From OMIW01 sp044235645 (GTDB lineage: Bacteria > Bdellovibrionota_C > UBA2361 > OMIW01), in the NCBI GenBank assembly GCA_044235645.1, contig JBIIHQ010000007.1, positions 62,001-126,000 on the forward strand: 64,000 bases of DNA. The letters are read 5' to 3'. The translations under genes and the position numbers were made by a program. Below, in pieces: positions 1 through 8,919 of the stretch. The notes under the pieces were generated by a model, which did not search any database, was not told where the DNA came from, and worked only from the letters and a program-made list of their open reading frames with translations. The first letter of the stretch is position 1, and each line of letters begins with the position of its first letter.

Positions 1-2130
1 CGGTCGACCTGACAATGCGGACACAAGCGCGCACGCAATGGTAATACCAGCCGAGGGTCCGTCCTTAGGTGTAGCACCACTTGGAACATGGATATGAAAA
101 TCGTGCTTGGAAAAGAAGTGGGGGTCCAACCCGAGCGATTCAGCGTCGGCTCTCGCGTAAAAGAGCGCAGCCTGCGCAGATTCCTGCATCACAGAACCAA
201 GTTGCCCGGTCAAACTGAGCACTCCAGATCCTCGCGCGACAGATGCTTCAACGGGCATTATCTCACCACCATTGACGGTCCACGCGAGTCCCCTCGCTAA
301 TCCTATGGTATGATCGCTCTCGCGTAGTTCGGGATCGAATTTCGTTGGGCCCAATAGTTCTGCAACCGCTGACACCGTGACCTCTTTCGGCAGGGTCCCA
401 TCGGTAACAAACCGCTTAACCAACTTACGACACAAAGCGCCGATCTCTCGTTCAAGCCCTCGCACCCCTGCCTCTGCGGTATACCGTTCAATAATGAAGG
501 TAATGGCGTGGGGCGCGAAGGAAATCTGGCCTGGTTTGAGGCCATTCTCCGCCATCTGACGTGGCACGATGAACCTCTCCGCGATTTTTTGTTTCTCCTC
601 AAGGGTATAGCCGGCTATCTGGATCACCTCGAGTCGATCGAGCAACGCATCAGGAATTGTATCGACCGTGTTTGCGGTAGCGATGAACAAAACTTCTGAT
701 AGATCAAAATTGACGTTCAGGTAATGATCCCGAAATTCTCTATTTTGCTGCGGATCAAGAACCTCAAGAAGTGCAGATGCAGGATCTCCCCGGAAATCAG
801 TGCCCACCTTATCAAGCTCATCAAGGACAACAACAGGATTCTTCGAACCGGCCTGCTTGAGCCCTTGAATAATACGTCCAGGAAGGGCGCCGACGTAAGT
901 TCGGCGGTGTCCTCTGATCTCCGCCTCATCACGAACACCACCGAGCGACATCCTAAAAAATTTTCTGTTGAGGGCTGAAGCAATGCTCCGGCCTAGCGAT
1001 GTTTTACCCACACCGGGAGGTCCGATAAAGCACAAGATAGGACCGGGCTGACTCTTATTGAGTTTTCTGACCGATAGATATTCGAGTATTCGCTCCTTTG
1101 CTTTTTGCAGACCAAAATGATCTTGGTCGAGTATCCGCGAAGCTTGAGCCAGATTACAACGCTCCTTGGTTCGTTTCTGCCAGGGAAGATCCGCAAGCCA
1201 TTCGAGATACGTCCGCAGAAGCGCATATTCGCTCCCCTCGGGAGACATCCGCTCGAGACGAGAAAGCTGTTTTGTCGCCTCCTGACTCGCCAATTTAGGA
1301 AGCTCTGCCGCTTGAAGAGTCCTTTTTAGAAGAGCGACATCCTCTATCGCCTCCTGACCTTCTCCGAGTTCTTCCTGGATTTGCTTGAGCTGTTCCCGGA
1401 GGAAATACTCCCGCTGGCCTCGATTCAACTCATCACGCGCCCGACTCTGAATATTCTCCGAGATTATAAGCTTACTGAGATCGTCCTGTATAATCTCATC
1501 AGTCATCACAACGCGACGGATCGGATCGAGTTCCTCCAAAGCTCGTTGAGCCTGCGCGAGTTCGAGCCGATAATGTGCGAGAATCACATCAGCTAATTCT
1601 CCCGCATCGTTCACCTGTTCGGTCACCAAGAGGAGCTCCTCGGGAAGATGCTCCCGTTCGACGAGCACCTGAAGATTTTCTCTGATACGGCGCACTATTT
1701 CCCCATTTTCTCGCGAAACAGGAGTCTCCCTTGCAACGATTGGGTCGACCTGCGCGACAAGAAATGTTCCCTTTCGATACGAACGTGCCCGAGCCCGTAC
1801 GAGCCCCTGAATCAGAACCTTGTACCGACCGTCCGGCTGCTGAAGAGTTCTCACAATATTGGCAATAACGCCGATCCGATACAGGTCCCGAGCTGTCGGA
1901 GCATCGGTCTCTGTGTTCCGTTGCGCGACCAGAAAAACGAGTTTGTCTCCTGCCAACGCCCGTTCAACTGTGTCGATACTCCCCGATCGGCCGACGGACA
2001 ATGACATCATGACCGCTGGGAAGGCGACGAGATCCTTGGCAGGGAGAACAAGTAACTCACGGGGGAGCGACTCCCACTTATGGGGCGTTCTCTTCGATTT
2101 AGCGCGTGACGGGACCTCACCTCTCTTCAT
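1..2130 (-). CDS. lon: ATP-dependent protease Lon (3' end beyond window)
   Basis: Lon degrades misfolded and regulatory proteins in the cytoplasm as a AAA+ hexamer. The frame is open from an ATG at 2130 to the window edge, giving 710 codons. In order it shows an N-terminal LAN substrate-binding region (about residues 20-215), a helical linker, an AAA+ module with Walker A GPPGVGKT (Lys376), and the start of the S16 protease domain with PKDGPSAG, whose catalytic Ser is residue 693. The catalytic Lys and C-terminus lie outside. The same frame links the start, Walker A and PKDGPSAG, so no frameshift is present. It follows the lipoprotein gene on the same strand after 44 bp, so the two may be co-transcribed. 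Confidence 0.96.
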   Translation of the reverse strand, partial: MKRGEVPSRAKSKRTPHKWESLPRELLVLPAKDLVAFPAVMMSLSVGRSGSIDTVERALAGDKLVFLVAQRNTETDAPTARDLYRIGVIANIVRTLQQPDGRYKVLIQGLVRARARSYRKGTFLVAQVDPIVARETPVSRENGEIVRRIRENLQVLVEREHLPEELLLVTEQVNDAGELADVILAHYRLELAQAQRALEELDPIRRVVMTDEIIQDDLSKLIISENIQSRARDELNRGQREYFLREQLKQIQEELGEGQEAIEDVALLKRTLQAAELPKLASQEATKQLSRLERMSPEGSEYALLRTYLEWLADLPWQKRTKERCNLAQASRILDQDHFGLQKAKERILEYLSVRKLNKSQPGPILCFIGPPGVGKTSLGRSIASALNRKFFRMSLGGVRDEAEIRGHRRTYVGALPGRIIQGLKQAGSKNPVVVLDELDKVGTDFRGDPASALLEVLDPQQNREFRDHYLNVNFDLSEVLFIATANTVDTIPDALLDRLEVIQIAGYTLEEKQKIAERFIVPRQMAENGLKPGQISFAPHAITFIIERYTAEAGVRGLEREIGALCRKLVKRFVTDGTLPKEVTVSAVAELLGPTKFDPELRESDHTIGLARGLAWTVNGGEIMPVEASVARGSGVLSLTGQLGSVMQESAQAALFYARADAESLGLDPHFFSKHDFHIHVPSGATPKDGPSAGITIACALVSALSGRP

Positions 2131-2174
2131 CGTAAACCCTTCATCACATTCTCATCACCGCGACGTTCGCACGG

Positions 2175-3590
2175 CTAAGAGAGAACATCGTCAAGAGAGC
2201 GAATGACTGGATTAAAGGAGTATACTACCCCTTCTTTAAAGGTACCGATCGCGACCGTTCGGCGGACATGTGTCCCCTCGAGCACGAATGTTCCCGTCAA
2301 TCCTTTGAACTCTCTGTCGTGGCCCCCGAGTCCTCTCCATCGTCCAGCAATGATTGTGCCAACGTCGAAGCCAAGTGCAGATAGGAAATCCTCACCACGA
2401 TGACGCTTCGCAGAGAGACACCGATTGAAGACAGAGCTATACGGGTTGCGATTGTCAGGAATATAGGGAACCGGGAAAATGGCCCCACTAAATGCCTCCT
2501 GTGTCGCACGAAGTGCTGCAGCATTGAACCATGCCCCTGGTCCAAATACCGATATACGTCGACGAAGCGAACTCCCCATTGAGGAAAGAAGTCGGCTTGC
2601 TCCCTGAACCGTATCAGCAACGAATATCCCCTGAATAGGCAATTCTTCGAGCCTCTTTACTACCCCCTCGACACCCTCAAACTCCCCGCCTTCCCCGTAT
2701 GAGCCCTCGAATAACACTGACACCCCACTTCCCTCCAACGAGCGACGGAACTCCTGAACTATTTCATCTGAAAAGGGGGTTTGGGTACGAGCAATCGCCA
2801 ATCGGGTGACACCCGCCCGGACAATGCCATCTGTAACCAATCCTCTCAGCTGTGTCGGAAGGGAGAACCCAAGGTCGAGAACCGATCCATCTCGGGCTGC
2901 GGTTGCCTTCGACAGATTGAACACCGGAACTCGATTTTCGCTTGCGAGGGAAGCAACTTCCGCCACCTGAGACGAGAGAAACGGACCAATGATCGCTTCT
3001 GGCGCGGGCTGGTTGGAAAGAACCGCCTCGAGTTCCCTCATCGGCGCATCTCCCTCTATGCCGGCATCGAGGACCGAGACATCCACTTCAGTTGAGTCAT
3101 CCCCAACCGCGAGACCACAACGAAATCCTCGTTCCACCGATTGACCCATGGTAGCGAACCTCCCTGAAACTGGGAGAAAGGCAATTACGCGTGATCGACG
3201 AGGTGGTTGTTTTTCAGGGGAACTGTGAGGCCAATCCTGACCGCCACCGAAATGAGAATCATCATCCGATGAGTGATCCCCAACCTGATGATGCTGAATC
3301 CCGCTCTGCCACCTGAAATCAGATGTAATGGCGGTATGGGTTTGGTAGGGCTTTGGGATATGTCTGAGCGGAACCTCCCGGTAGGCGGGAATTTCTCCCC
3401 GGGGACGTTCCCTTAATATCTCCTCGCCGAGTCGATCTCCACTCTGACGAGAAAATCGCTGCGTGTGGTCCCGCGCGCACCCACCTGCCACCAACACGAC
3501 ACTCGCCACGAAGATGAGTGCTGGGAACCGACGACTCGAGGGGGGAGCCAATCGCTGATCTCTCCGTGCGGTCCGCTGATTCGCGTTCAT
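2175..3590 (-). CDS. Periplasmic-binding-fold lipoprotein (LpoA/LppC-like)
   Basis: This 471-residue protein starts with a basic stretch, a hydrophobic segment and a lipobox-like AGGC (Cys38), so it is probably an outer-membrane or periplasmic lipoprotein; Ala at -3 is a weak lipobox. After a low-complexity linker, residues from about 130 (RVIAFLPVSGRFATMGQ) look like a type I periplasmic binding fold as in ABC-transporter receptors and the LpoA/LppC activators of penicillin-binding proteins. Phrases such as EAIIGPFLSSQVAEVASLA are typical of that fold. The ligand or partner cannot be read from sequence. It lies directly upstream of lon on the same strand. LpoA-like function is inference from fold and lipidation. 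Confidence 0.8.
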   Translation of the reverse strand: MNANQRTARRDQRLAPPSSRRFPALIFVASVVLVAGGCARDHTQRFSRQSGDRLGEEILRERPRGEIPAYREVPLRHIPKPYQTHTAITSDFRWQSGIQHHQVGDHSSDDDSHFGGGQDWPHSSPEKQPPRRSRVIAFLPVSGRFATMGQSVERGFRCGLAVGDDSTEVDVSVLDAGIEGDAPMRELEAVLSNQPAPEAIIGPFLSSQVAEVASLASENRVPVFNLSKATAARDGSVLDLGFSLPTQLRGLVTDGIVRAGVTRLAIARTQTPFSDEIVQEFRRSLEGSGVSVLFEGSYGEGGEFEGVEGVVKRLEELPIQGIFVADTVQGASRLLSSMGSSLRRRISVFGPGAWFNAAALRATQEAFSGAIFPVPYIPDNRNPYSSVFNRCLSAKRHRGEDFLSALGFDVGTIIAGRWRGLGGHDREFKGLTGTFVLEGTHVRRTVAIGTFKEGVVYSFNPVIRSLDDVLS

Positions 3591-3628
3591 AGCCGTAGCG
3601 ACCTCATAACAAGGGGGTTATCACCTCC
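3587..3628 (-). promoter_or_regulatory. Strong Shine-Dalgarno and six-codon leader ORF before the lipoprotein gene
   Basis: A GGAGGTGAT Shine-Dalgarno (3628-3620) stands too far from the lipoprotein ATG at 3590. Twelve bases downstream of it an ATG at 3607 opens a tiny frame, MRSLRL, whose TGA (3589-3587) overlaps the lipoprotein start as ATGA. This could be a leader peptide that couples translation to the lipoprotein. The 12-base spacing is long, so the assignment is tentative. Confidence 0.35.
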
Positions 3629-4236
3629 AGTATCAGGGGAATTTGGGGGGATCGAAAGAGAGAAATCAGAGCGTAAGCTCCCTTAATGAACAGAGAAAGA
3701 GCCTCTCTACGTCCGAAAAAGGCGCATAAATCAAACATTAATTGTTGTATTTTTACCCCTGACACGAGATAAAACCTTCGCTAAGCTGGGGAAACTCGAG
3801 GCACTGCATCACTCGGTGAGCATTGTGCCATCTCGCATACAAAGTTCTTTGCGGAGACGGTGGTGCCTGATTCTTTGATTCAGATCACTTGCTCGGTCCT
3901 GAGTGCGCCCCATCGAAGAGGGGACTCTGGACCGGGCTGCCTTGCAGGTGAACGGGCCTCACAGGACAGCATTTCGAGCGACCCACCACATACCCCCGAG
4001 CCATTTGCCACGGCTCATTACCCAGGGAGGCGCTGATGGCGACTCTTCGACGGGGACCCCACGCATTCTCTCTCTCTGTCGCTGCCACCGCGGATTCAAC
4101 GCACCGGCGATCATCACAACACCGCGTGCGCTCATCCCGTCCCCTCGCAACCCCCCCCCGCGGCTATCTTCATTCGTATCAATGCACGCGACTGCAAAGT
4201 CGTAACAGAGAGCAATCCCCCACCCCCTCCGAGGGG
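3629..4236. other. Intergenic region between divergent genes
   Basis: About 600 bases separate the lipoprotein gene from the likely ATG of the membrane protein at 4237. The second half is open as an N-terminal extension of that gene, but its translation is Arg/Ser/Pro-rich and not convincing. The first half is AT-richer near 3730-3790 and probably holds both promoters. I see no RNA gene or strong hairpin. Confidence 0.5.
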
Positions 4237-5133
4237 ATGCAACCCCCCATCAAGACAACCACGCTCATTAATGAGCTCGTCTTTCCATTGACCCTCCTTC
4301 GTCAGGGTGGACCTGGGTATCTCATACATCACATCACTCTTTTTTCATTTCTTCTGATTGCGATCTCATTTATGGAGCAGGCCTCTGCCGCTGTCGTTGC
4401 ACGAAGCGGAATGCTCTGGGATCTTCCGCTTGCTATCGCCCCTTTCTTTCCGCTCGGCATCGCTCTGATACTTCGGGTCCTTCTCTTTCCGGTAGCCGTA
4501 GGGATATGCGCTCTTCCCATCCGTATCCTTTTCCTCTCGGGTTCGCTCGACCTCGTTGAGTTGTGCGAGCAGACCCCCCGGGCGATCCGTCGTTCATGTT
4601 CGACTAGTTGGCTTATCTTCCTCAAATTGGTTCGACGAGCGCTTTCGATGGGCTTCATCGTCGGGTTATTTCTCCTTATCGGGTCCGGACATCGGGGGAC
4701 AAAAGGCGTGCTTCTCGCGACGACCCTCGGCTCGGTGGGCTACCTCATTGTGCGGATTCCACTAATCTGCGCTCCCCTTCTCAGTATCGTCGGCGATTAT
4801 GGACGCCGATATGCTGTCATTCACGCCGCAACTATTTTGCACCATTCGGCCCGCAAGATTAGATGGTACGTCATCGGATGCATTACCGGCTGGTTCCTCA
4901 CCCATTTAGCACTCCGAACGATCCTGGGAGATGCGTCAGCCCATCATTGGAGCATGCTGTTTAACTTCAATGCGATCGGATGGGTCTGGTTTGGGGTTAC
5001 CTGCATAACCTCCCTCGTTCTCCATGATGCCTATCTGCACGAACGCGCAATGAGCGGTATGCAGGCCGAATTAAAGAAGCACTCCTTCGAACGGGATACC
5101 TCGCCCATCGGCGTCCTTCCACCCTTTGGCTGA
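4237..5133 (+). CDS. Multi-pass inner-membrane protein of unknown function
   Basis: From the ATG at 4237 this encodes 298 residues with about five or six hydrophobic helices, for example around LFSFLLIAISF, LGIALILRVLLFPVAVGI and SMGFIVGLFLLIGSG, separated by short Arg-rich loops. I recognise no family motif. The same frame is open upstream to 4036, but the extra 67 residues look non-coding, so the internal ATG is preferred; GAGGGG abuts it, which is closer than a usual ribosome site. It is 117 bp upstream of the metalloprotease on the same strand, so it might take part in its secretion or be a separate unit. The topology could resemble a small export or ion-handling protein, but no function is supported. 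Confidence 0.6.
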   Translation: MQPPIKTTTLINELVFPLTLLRQGGPGYLIHHITLFSFLLIAISFMEQASAAVVARSGMLWDLPLAIAPFFPLGIALILRVLLFPVAVGICALPIRILFLSGSLDLVELCEQTPRAIRRSCSTSWLIFLKLVRRALSMGFIVGLFLLIGSGHRGTKGVLLATTLGSVGYLIVRIPLICAPLLSIVGDYGRRYAVIHAATILHHSARKIRWYVIGCITGWFLTHLALRTILGDASAHHWSMLFNFNAIGWVWFGVTCITSLVLHDAYLHERAMSGMQAELKKHSFERDTSPIGVLPPFG

Positions 5134-5250
5134 GAAGTCGTAGATATCTGGATTCTTTGAAATATGTCGCCTCTGAAAACTTTTGTTGATTCAAGTGGTA
5201 TCGACATCCCGGGTCGAGTACAATAGGGAGACGGAGGCAGACACCAAGAA

Positions 5251-7005
5251 ATGTGCTGCTCGCTCTTCCCCACGAACTTTTGGCGGTCCCTCATGAAGAA
5301 CACGTCGACTCGTCTGGTCTCCATGGGAGACAGGTCATTAAGGTCAAAAGGCTCGTGCATGCACCTCCCTCCTGCCGCTCTCTTCGTAGGGTGGGTTACG
5401 ACGGCAGTTGTCGGTTGCGTATTTCTCCTCCCCTCTCTCGCCCTTGGTACCCCCCGCTCCGCGCGAATAATATCCATCAGAACTGAATATGGTGGCTCTG
5501 GAACTCTCTCAGCGACCACTATTGCCAAAGCGAATGTAATACTCCTTCGATTGTGGCTCCCAGGAAACGGGGTAACAACCATAAAACTAAATCGACCAAC
5601 CTCATTAAGCTCCTCGAACCTGTGGCGAGGCTACGCCCAATCACCCTCACGAGACGCCGGAAGACAGAGCAGCGCCAGTAGACGGTGGGCAGCAGCATCA
5701 CTTACGGAGCAAGCCGGGCTTTTGCCGTCGGCAGAGTATGTCACCCCTTCCCCCGATCTTTCGGTAATTGGAAAGAAGCTAACGCTCAACTTTGCGACCT
5801 CCGGGGTACGGGGAGGGACCCGTTTTTTTTCACTCAGCGGGGGTGAGGGGGCCAAGAAGTTGAAAGTGGTAAGAGCTCCGCATTTTGCTCTCGCCAACAA
5901 GGGATGCCCGATGAAGGGGCACCTTGAGGAACATGCGCGAGAAATATTCGGTGAATTATCAACTTCGTCGCGATCGAGGCCGTCAAGTGCCCTTTCCGCC
6001 CGAGCCGTCAATCTGAGCAAGAAACTGACCTTAAGAACCGTCGCAGATTGGAGGTGGTCGGCTTTTTACGGTGCGAATGCAAATACCAGAATTCAAACAA
6101 TCGCAAATGCAGCGTCAGCAATCTACGGCAATGACCTCGCCATGAGCCTCTCAATCGATTCACAGTTCGTCGACAACTCCTCCCTGTCGTATCCAGCCTC
6201 GATAACAAATCCCGAGAGTTTTCTCGAACTCTTTAGCAATCAGAATCTCAAGGGTTCTGCCAATGCAGGAGTTCTTTTCACCGATCGAACCTTTGATGAT
6301 TCGGTTATCGGGATAGCCTACCTTGGGGTTATTTGTCGTATTCCTTCGGCATCTTATGCGGCAATACGACGATTTCAAGATGCCCTCGATCCGATCATTC
6401 TCGCTCATGAGATCGGTCATACACTCTCCGCAGTCCATGTTTCCGACGGAATCATGACGACATCACTGAATCCCTCAAATCCTCCATCATCCTTTTCTGC
6501 ATCATCAATCAACGAGATAGCTTCTCATGTCCAGACCTATGGTTCATGCATGGCCTCTGTCTCGCCGAATCCGAATCCGACTCCCACGGCGACACCGAAC
6601 TCGGGTGGCTCGGGGTCAGCTAGTAGTACAACCAGAATCCGCTTACTCATAGCCGGTCCCCGGATAGTTCTGCGACCCTCTGTGTCAGACGAATATGGGT
6701 CGGGACTCGGCGAGCAATGTACCTTTTCCATCAAGGCAGGCTTCTCGAGAAGGGGCCTTTTTTCTAAGGGTACAACCCTCTTTTCTTCCACCTTATCGGC
6801 CTTGCCATCAGGACTGGTAGCCCGGTTATCGCGTCGTTCCGCGACCTCAGGCCCTCTCTACCTGCGGGGTTACATCCAATGTCCGGGAGCGCCCCTCGAT
6901 ACGACCGCGACCATCTGGTTTGACCCGTCTTCTCTCAACTTTTCGAAAAAGACGAGTCAATCAAATTTCCTTAAGGATCTGAAGCTTCGCCTGAAGAGAG
7001 AGTAG
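5251..7005 (+). CDS. Secreted metzincin-like zinc metalloprotease
   Basis: The 584-residue product has an N-terminal hydrophobic segment (about residues 35-65) consistent with a long Sec signal peptide. The zinc site HEIGHTLSAVH supplies His386, Glu387, His390 and His396 in the HExxHxxxxxH pattern, and GIMTTSL with Met402 fits the Met-turn of metzincins such as reprolysin-type (M12B-like) proteases. A Pro/Thr/Ser-rich linker (about 440-455) leads to a C-terminal domain of roughly 120 residues of unknown type. The start is uncertain: the ATG at 5251 has GGAGG 13 bases upstream, and ATGs at 5293 or 5323 would shorten the leader. It converges on the T3SS operon with 10 bp between stop codons. 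Confidence 0.82.
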   Translation: MCCSLFPTNFWRSLMKNTSTRLVSMGDRSLRSKGSCMHLPPAALFVGWVTTAVVGCVFLLPSLALGTPRSARIISIRTEYGGSGTLSATTIAKANVILLRLWLPGNGVTTIKLNRPTSLSSSNLWRGYAQSPSRDAGRQSSASRRWAAASLTEQAGLLPSAEYVTPSPDLSVIGKKLTLNFATSGVRGGTRFFSLSGGEGAKKLKVVRAPHFALANKGCPMKGHLEEHAREIFGELSTSSRSRPSSALSARAVNLSKKLTLRTVADWRWSAFYGANANTRIQTIANAASAIYGNDLAMSLSIDSQFVDNSSLSYPASITNPESFLELFSNQNLKGSANAGVLFTDRTFDDSVIGIAYLGVICRIPSASYAAIRRFQDALDPIILAHEIGHTLSAVHVSDGIMTTSLNPSNPPSSFSASSINEIASHVQTYGSCMASVSPNPNPTPTATPNSGGSGSASSTTRIRLLIAGPRIVLRPSVSDEYGSGLGEQCTFSIKAGFSRRGLFSKGTTLFSSTLSALPSGLVARLSRRSATSGPLYLRGYIQCPGAPLDTTATIWFDPSSLNFSKKTSQSNFLKDLKLRLKRE

Positions 7006-7018
7006 GAGGATACTCCTA
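7003..7018. terminator. Small dyad spanning both convergent stop codons
   Basis: TAGGAG and CTCCTA form a perfect 6-bp stem with a GATA loop. The left arm begins with the protease TAG and the right arm contains the complement of the TAG ending the SctU C-terminal gene. It lacks a long U tract, so termination strength is doubtful. Confidence 0.3.
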
Positions 7019-7318
7019 TTCCGTGATGCCCAGCACCCGAAACACGGCAGCCACCGCCCGAAAAAGCTCAGTGGGAATATAATCGCCCAAACCACACTCC
7101 AAAAGTCCATCAACAATAGCGCTCTGCTCAATGACCGGCACCCCGTGGCTCCGTGCGATAGTGACGATCTCATCGGCGCTGAAATAGGCCCCCAGCGCCT
7201 CAATCCGTGGAGCATGATCTTCCGCGGCATCATACCCAATAGCCACGGCACCACGGTAGGAGGGGCCTTTTGAACCACCCGCAAATCCCCCCAATAAACT
7301 TTGGTCTGTGGATACCAC
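7016..7318 (-). CDS. Stand-alone SctU/FlhB C-terminal domain (export switch domain)
   Basis: This 100-residue cytosolic protein matches the FlhB/SctU C-terminal domain: AVAIGYD, APRIEALGA, GVPVIEQSAIV and IPTELFRAVAAVF follow the order seen in FlhB from just after its NPTH site to the end. It lacks NPTH and instead begins with a Gly-rich stretch. The GTG at 7318 is chosen because AAAGGAGGT sits a few bases upstream; a TTG at 7342 would give 108 residues. It overlaps no part of SctU-N when started at the GTG. Similar free domains (FhlB/YlqH) are known beside full-length FlhB, but here it directly follows a membrane SctU that lacks this domain. It probably binds the truncated partner to rebuild the export gate switch. 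Confidence 0.85.
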   Translation of the reverse strand: MVSTDQSLLGGFAGGSKGPSYRGAVAIGYDAAEDHAPRIEALGAYFSADEIVTIARSHGVPVIEQSAIVDGLLECGLGDYIPTELFRAVAAVFRVLGITE

Positions 7319-7329
7319 TTTTACCTCCT

Positions 7330-8097
7330 TTACCTCACACAATTGGCGCGAGCCACGATTACTACCGACGATCGCTTCACCGCCCTTACCAAATCTTCTC
7401 GAAGCATCGCACGGTGAAGCCCACGCTGCTGTCCCCGCACCAATGGGTCACCACACTCATCTCTTTGCTCCTGCCGCACCTCTTGCCCGGTCATCATTGT
7501 CTGCCATCTAAAACGCCACCACCCAGTGCTGAAGGAAGCTGCTCCCACCAATGCCAAAAATAATCCGATGCCCACCGACGAGCGGAATAAAAGTGCGTGG
7601 ACTCCTGTGTCGGACAGAGAGAAAAATCCCCTCTGGATAAAATCTCCCGCTATCCACCAAGAAACCAGAAAGCCTAGAGACAATGCGCTGAGCGAACCTA
7701 TCAGCTGGAGAGGTAAACGACGCAAACGACCTATCCACGCGGTCGGCGTCAGTCGAGACATACTCGGGGCAACACGATCGAGTTGCAGGCGGGGACGTTT
7801 TATAGCAACCATGAGGAGACATGATACTACCGAGCAACCTGCGAAGATCATTCCTATCCCCCCCCAGTCCTCGGTCAATATATTCCGAAGACAGGAATCC
7901 AATGCCTGCGCACCTCCACCCCAACATTGAGTGGCGATGGAGACGACAGGAGAGCATATCCACCGATGGCTCGACCAACTGAGCACTCCAACCAGCACTA
8001 CCGAAACGCTCCCAAGGAATTGAGCAGACTCGACGGTCGTTCCGTTTTCACGCAGTTTCTTTATATGTCTAGCAGAGCCGGGGAATCTCTTCTCCAT
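7330..8097 (-). CDS. sctU: SctU/FlhB N-terminal membrane domain ending at the autocleavage site
   Basis: The 255-residue protein begins EKRFPGSARHIKKLRENG, echoing the PT-x-KRLR-x-ARxxG start of SctU/FlhB, followed by about four membrane helices. Its cytosolic tail has TGQEVRQEQRDECGDP, equivalent to the SKQEVKDEYKExEGNP motif of FlhB, then VKRSSVVIV, the strand preceding NPTH. Where NPTH should stand it reads ARANCVR and stops. A separate ribosome site then starts the C-terminal domain gene. Normal SctU is about 350 residues and self-cleaves at N/PTH to change substrate specificity. This version is genetically pre-cleaved. It is last but one in the minus-strand T3SS operon, 111 bp after sctT. 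Confidence 0.87.
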   Translation of the reverse strand: MEKRFPGSARHIKKLRENGTTVESAQFLGSVSVVLVGVLSWSSHRWICSPVVSIATQCWGGGAQALDSCLRNILTEDWGGIGMIFAGCSVVSCLLMVAIKRPRLQLDRVAPSMSRLTPTAWIGRLRRLPLQLIGSLSALSLGFLVSWWIAGDFIQRGFFSLSDTGVHALLFRSSVGIGLFLALVGAASFSTGWWRFRWQTMMTGQEVRQEQRDECGDPLVRGQQRGLHRAMLREDLVRAVKRSSVVIVARANCVR

Positions 8098-8208
8098 CTA
8101 TTCATCCATCCAGATGTCCCGTTTAAGCTCGGCTACCTACATTTATCCAAGGTAGTCCCGGCAGTTTACTACTCCCAACCCTTCCCCTCGATTCCCTCGA
8201 CCTCTCCC

Positions 8209-8886
8209 CTAGAAAAGATAATAGAGAAGAGAAAAGCTAAGAGCACATTTCATCAGGTGAACTCCTATCGTGATTTCCTGACATAGCGAGAATCGTGATA
8301 CCAGTCCGCAGATTATCTCGATAGCTATGCACCCGAGAAGAAAAGGCATGCTCGTTTTGGCGATCCAAAGACCCGCGTCATACCATGCAGCAGTAACCCT
8401 CTCGACCAAGGCGATACGAACGAGCCGACTCCCCGGTGGAAGCGTGTTTATCGACTCAGCGAAGGCGACAATGATCCGAGGTAGGGTGCCGAGGAGTACC
8501 AAGGTGCCCCAGTTTAATTCGCGAAAAACCGCCGACCATATACCCTTCGAGCCATTCGGAGCCATCGGACTGACGATTGAAGCAAAGCTCAGATTCGTCG
8601 ATAGGTCGACGATCCCGCCCACCAATTCGGTAGACCAGACCGGAATAAGAAAAGGAATGACGAGCAGGATGCCCACGACACACTCCCTCAGCATCGCCGA
8701 TATGGGCGAATGGACCCAAACCGACCCGTTTATGCCGATTGATGCCGGGAGCAGAGATGCGGAATCCCAGACGCAGAGAGCGCTCACAATCCCGAGAACA
8801 AAAACGGTGCGCTTTGATAGCCCAGGAACCAGAAGCCAGATGGCCCAGCCACGGACAGAGATGGATACAAATGCCACTAGATCCAT
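8209..8886 (-). CDS. sctT: T3SS export apparatus protein SctT (FliR/YscT family)
   Basis: SctT is part of the SctRST export gate in the inner membrane of the injectisome. The 225-residue product has about six hydrophobic segments, and LVGGIVDLSTNLSFASIVSPMAPNGS corresponds to the conserved FliR/SctT stretch that in the flagellar paralogue in this window contains LASTAMGLGAAQLFDP. It starts at the ATG at 8886 behind GAGGAG, 33 bp after sctS. It is clearly different from the second copy (fliR at 60.3 kb), which is more flagellar-like. At 225 residues it is slightly short for the family (about 250-260). Confidence 0.85.
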   Translation of the reverse strand: MDLVAFVSISVRGWAIWLLVPGLSKRTVFVLGIVSALCVWDSASLLPASIGINGSVWVHSPISAMLRECVVGILLVIPFLIPVWSTELVGGIVDLSTNLSFASIVSPMAPNGSKGIWSAVFRELNWGTLVLLGTLPRIIVAFAESINTLPPGSRLVRIALVERVTAAWYDAGLWIAKTSMPFLLGCIAIEIICGLVSRFSLCQEITIGVHLMKCALSFSLLYYLF

Positions 8887-8919
8887 GACACTCCTCTTTT
8901 CCGATTACTCGTGACGGGA

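Noticed and set aside
7322..7342. The SctU split as a simple sequencing frameshift.
   Set aside because: Joining the frames leaves about 30 residues between the positions that are adjacent in FlhB, and the second gene has its own strong ribosome site.
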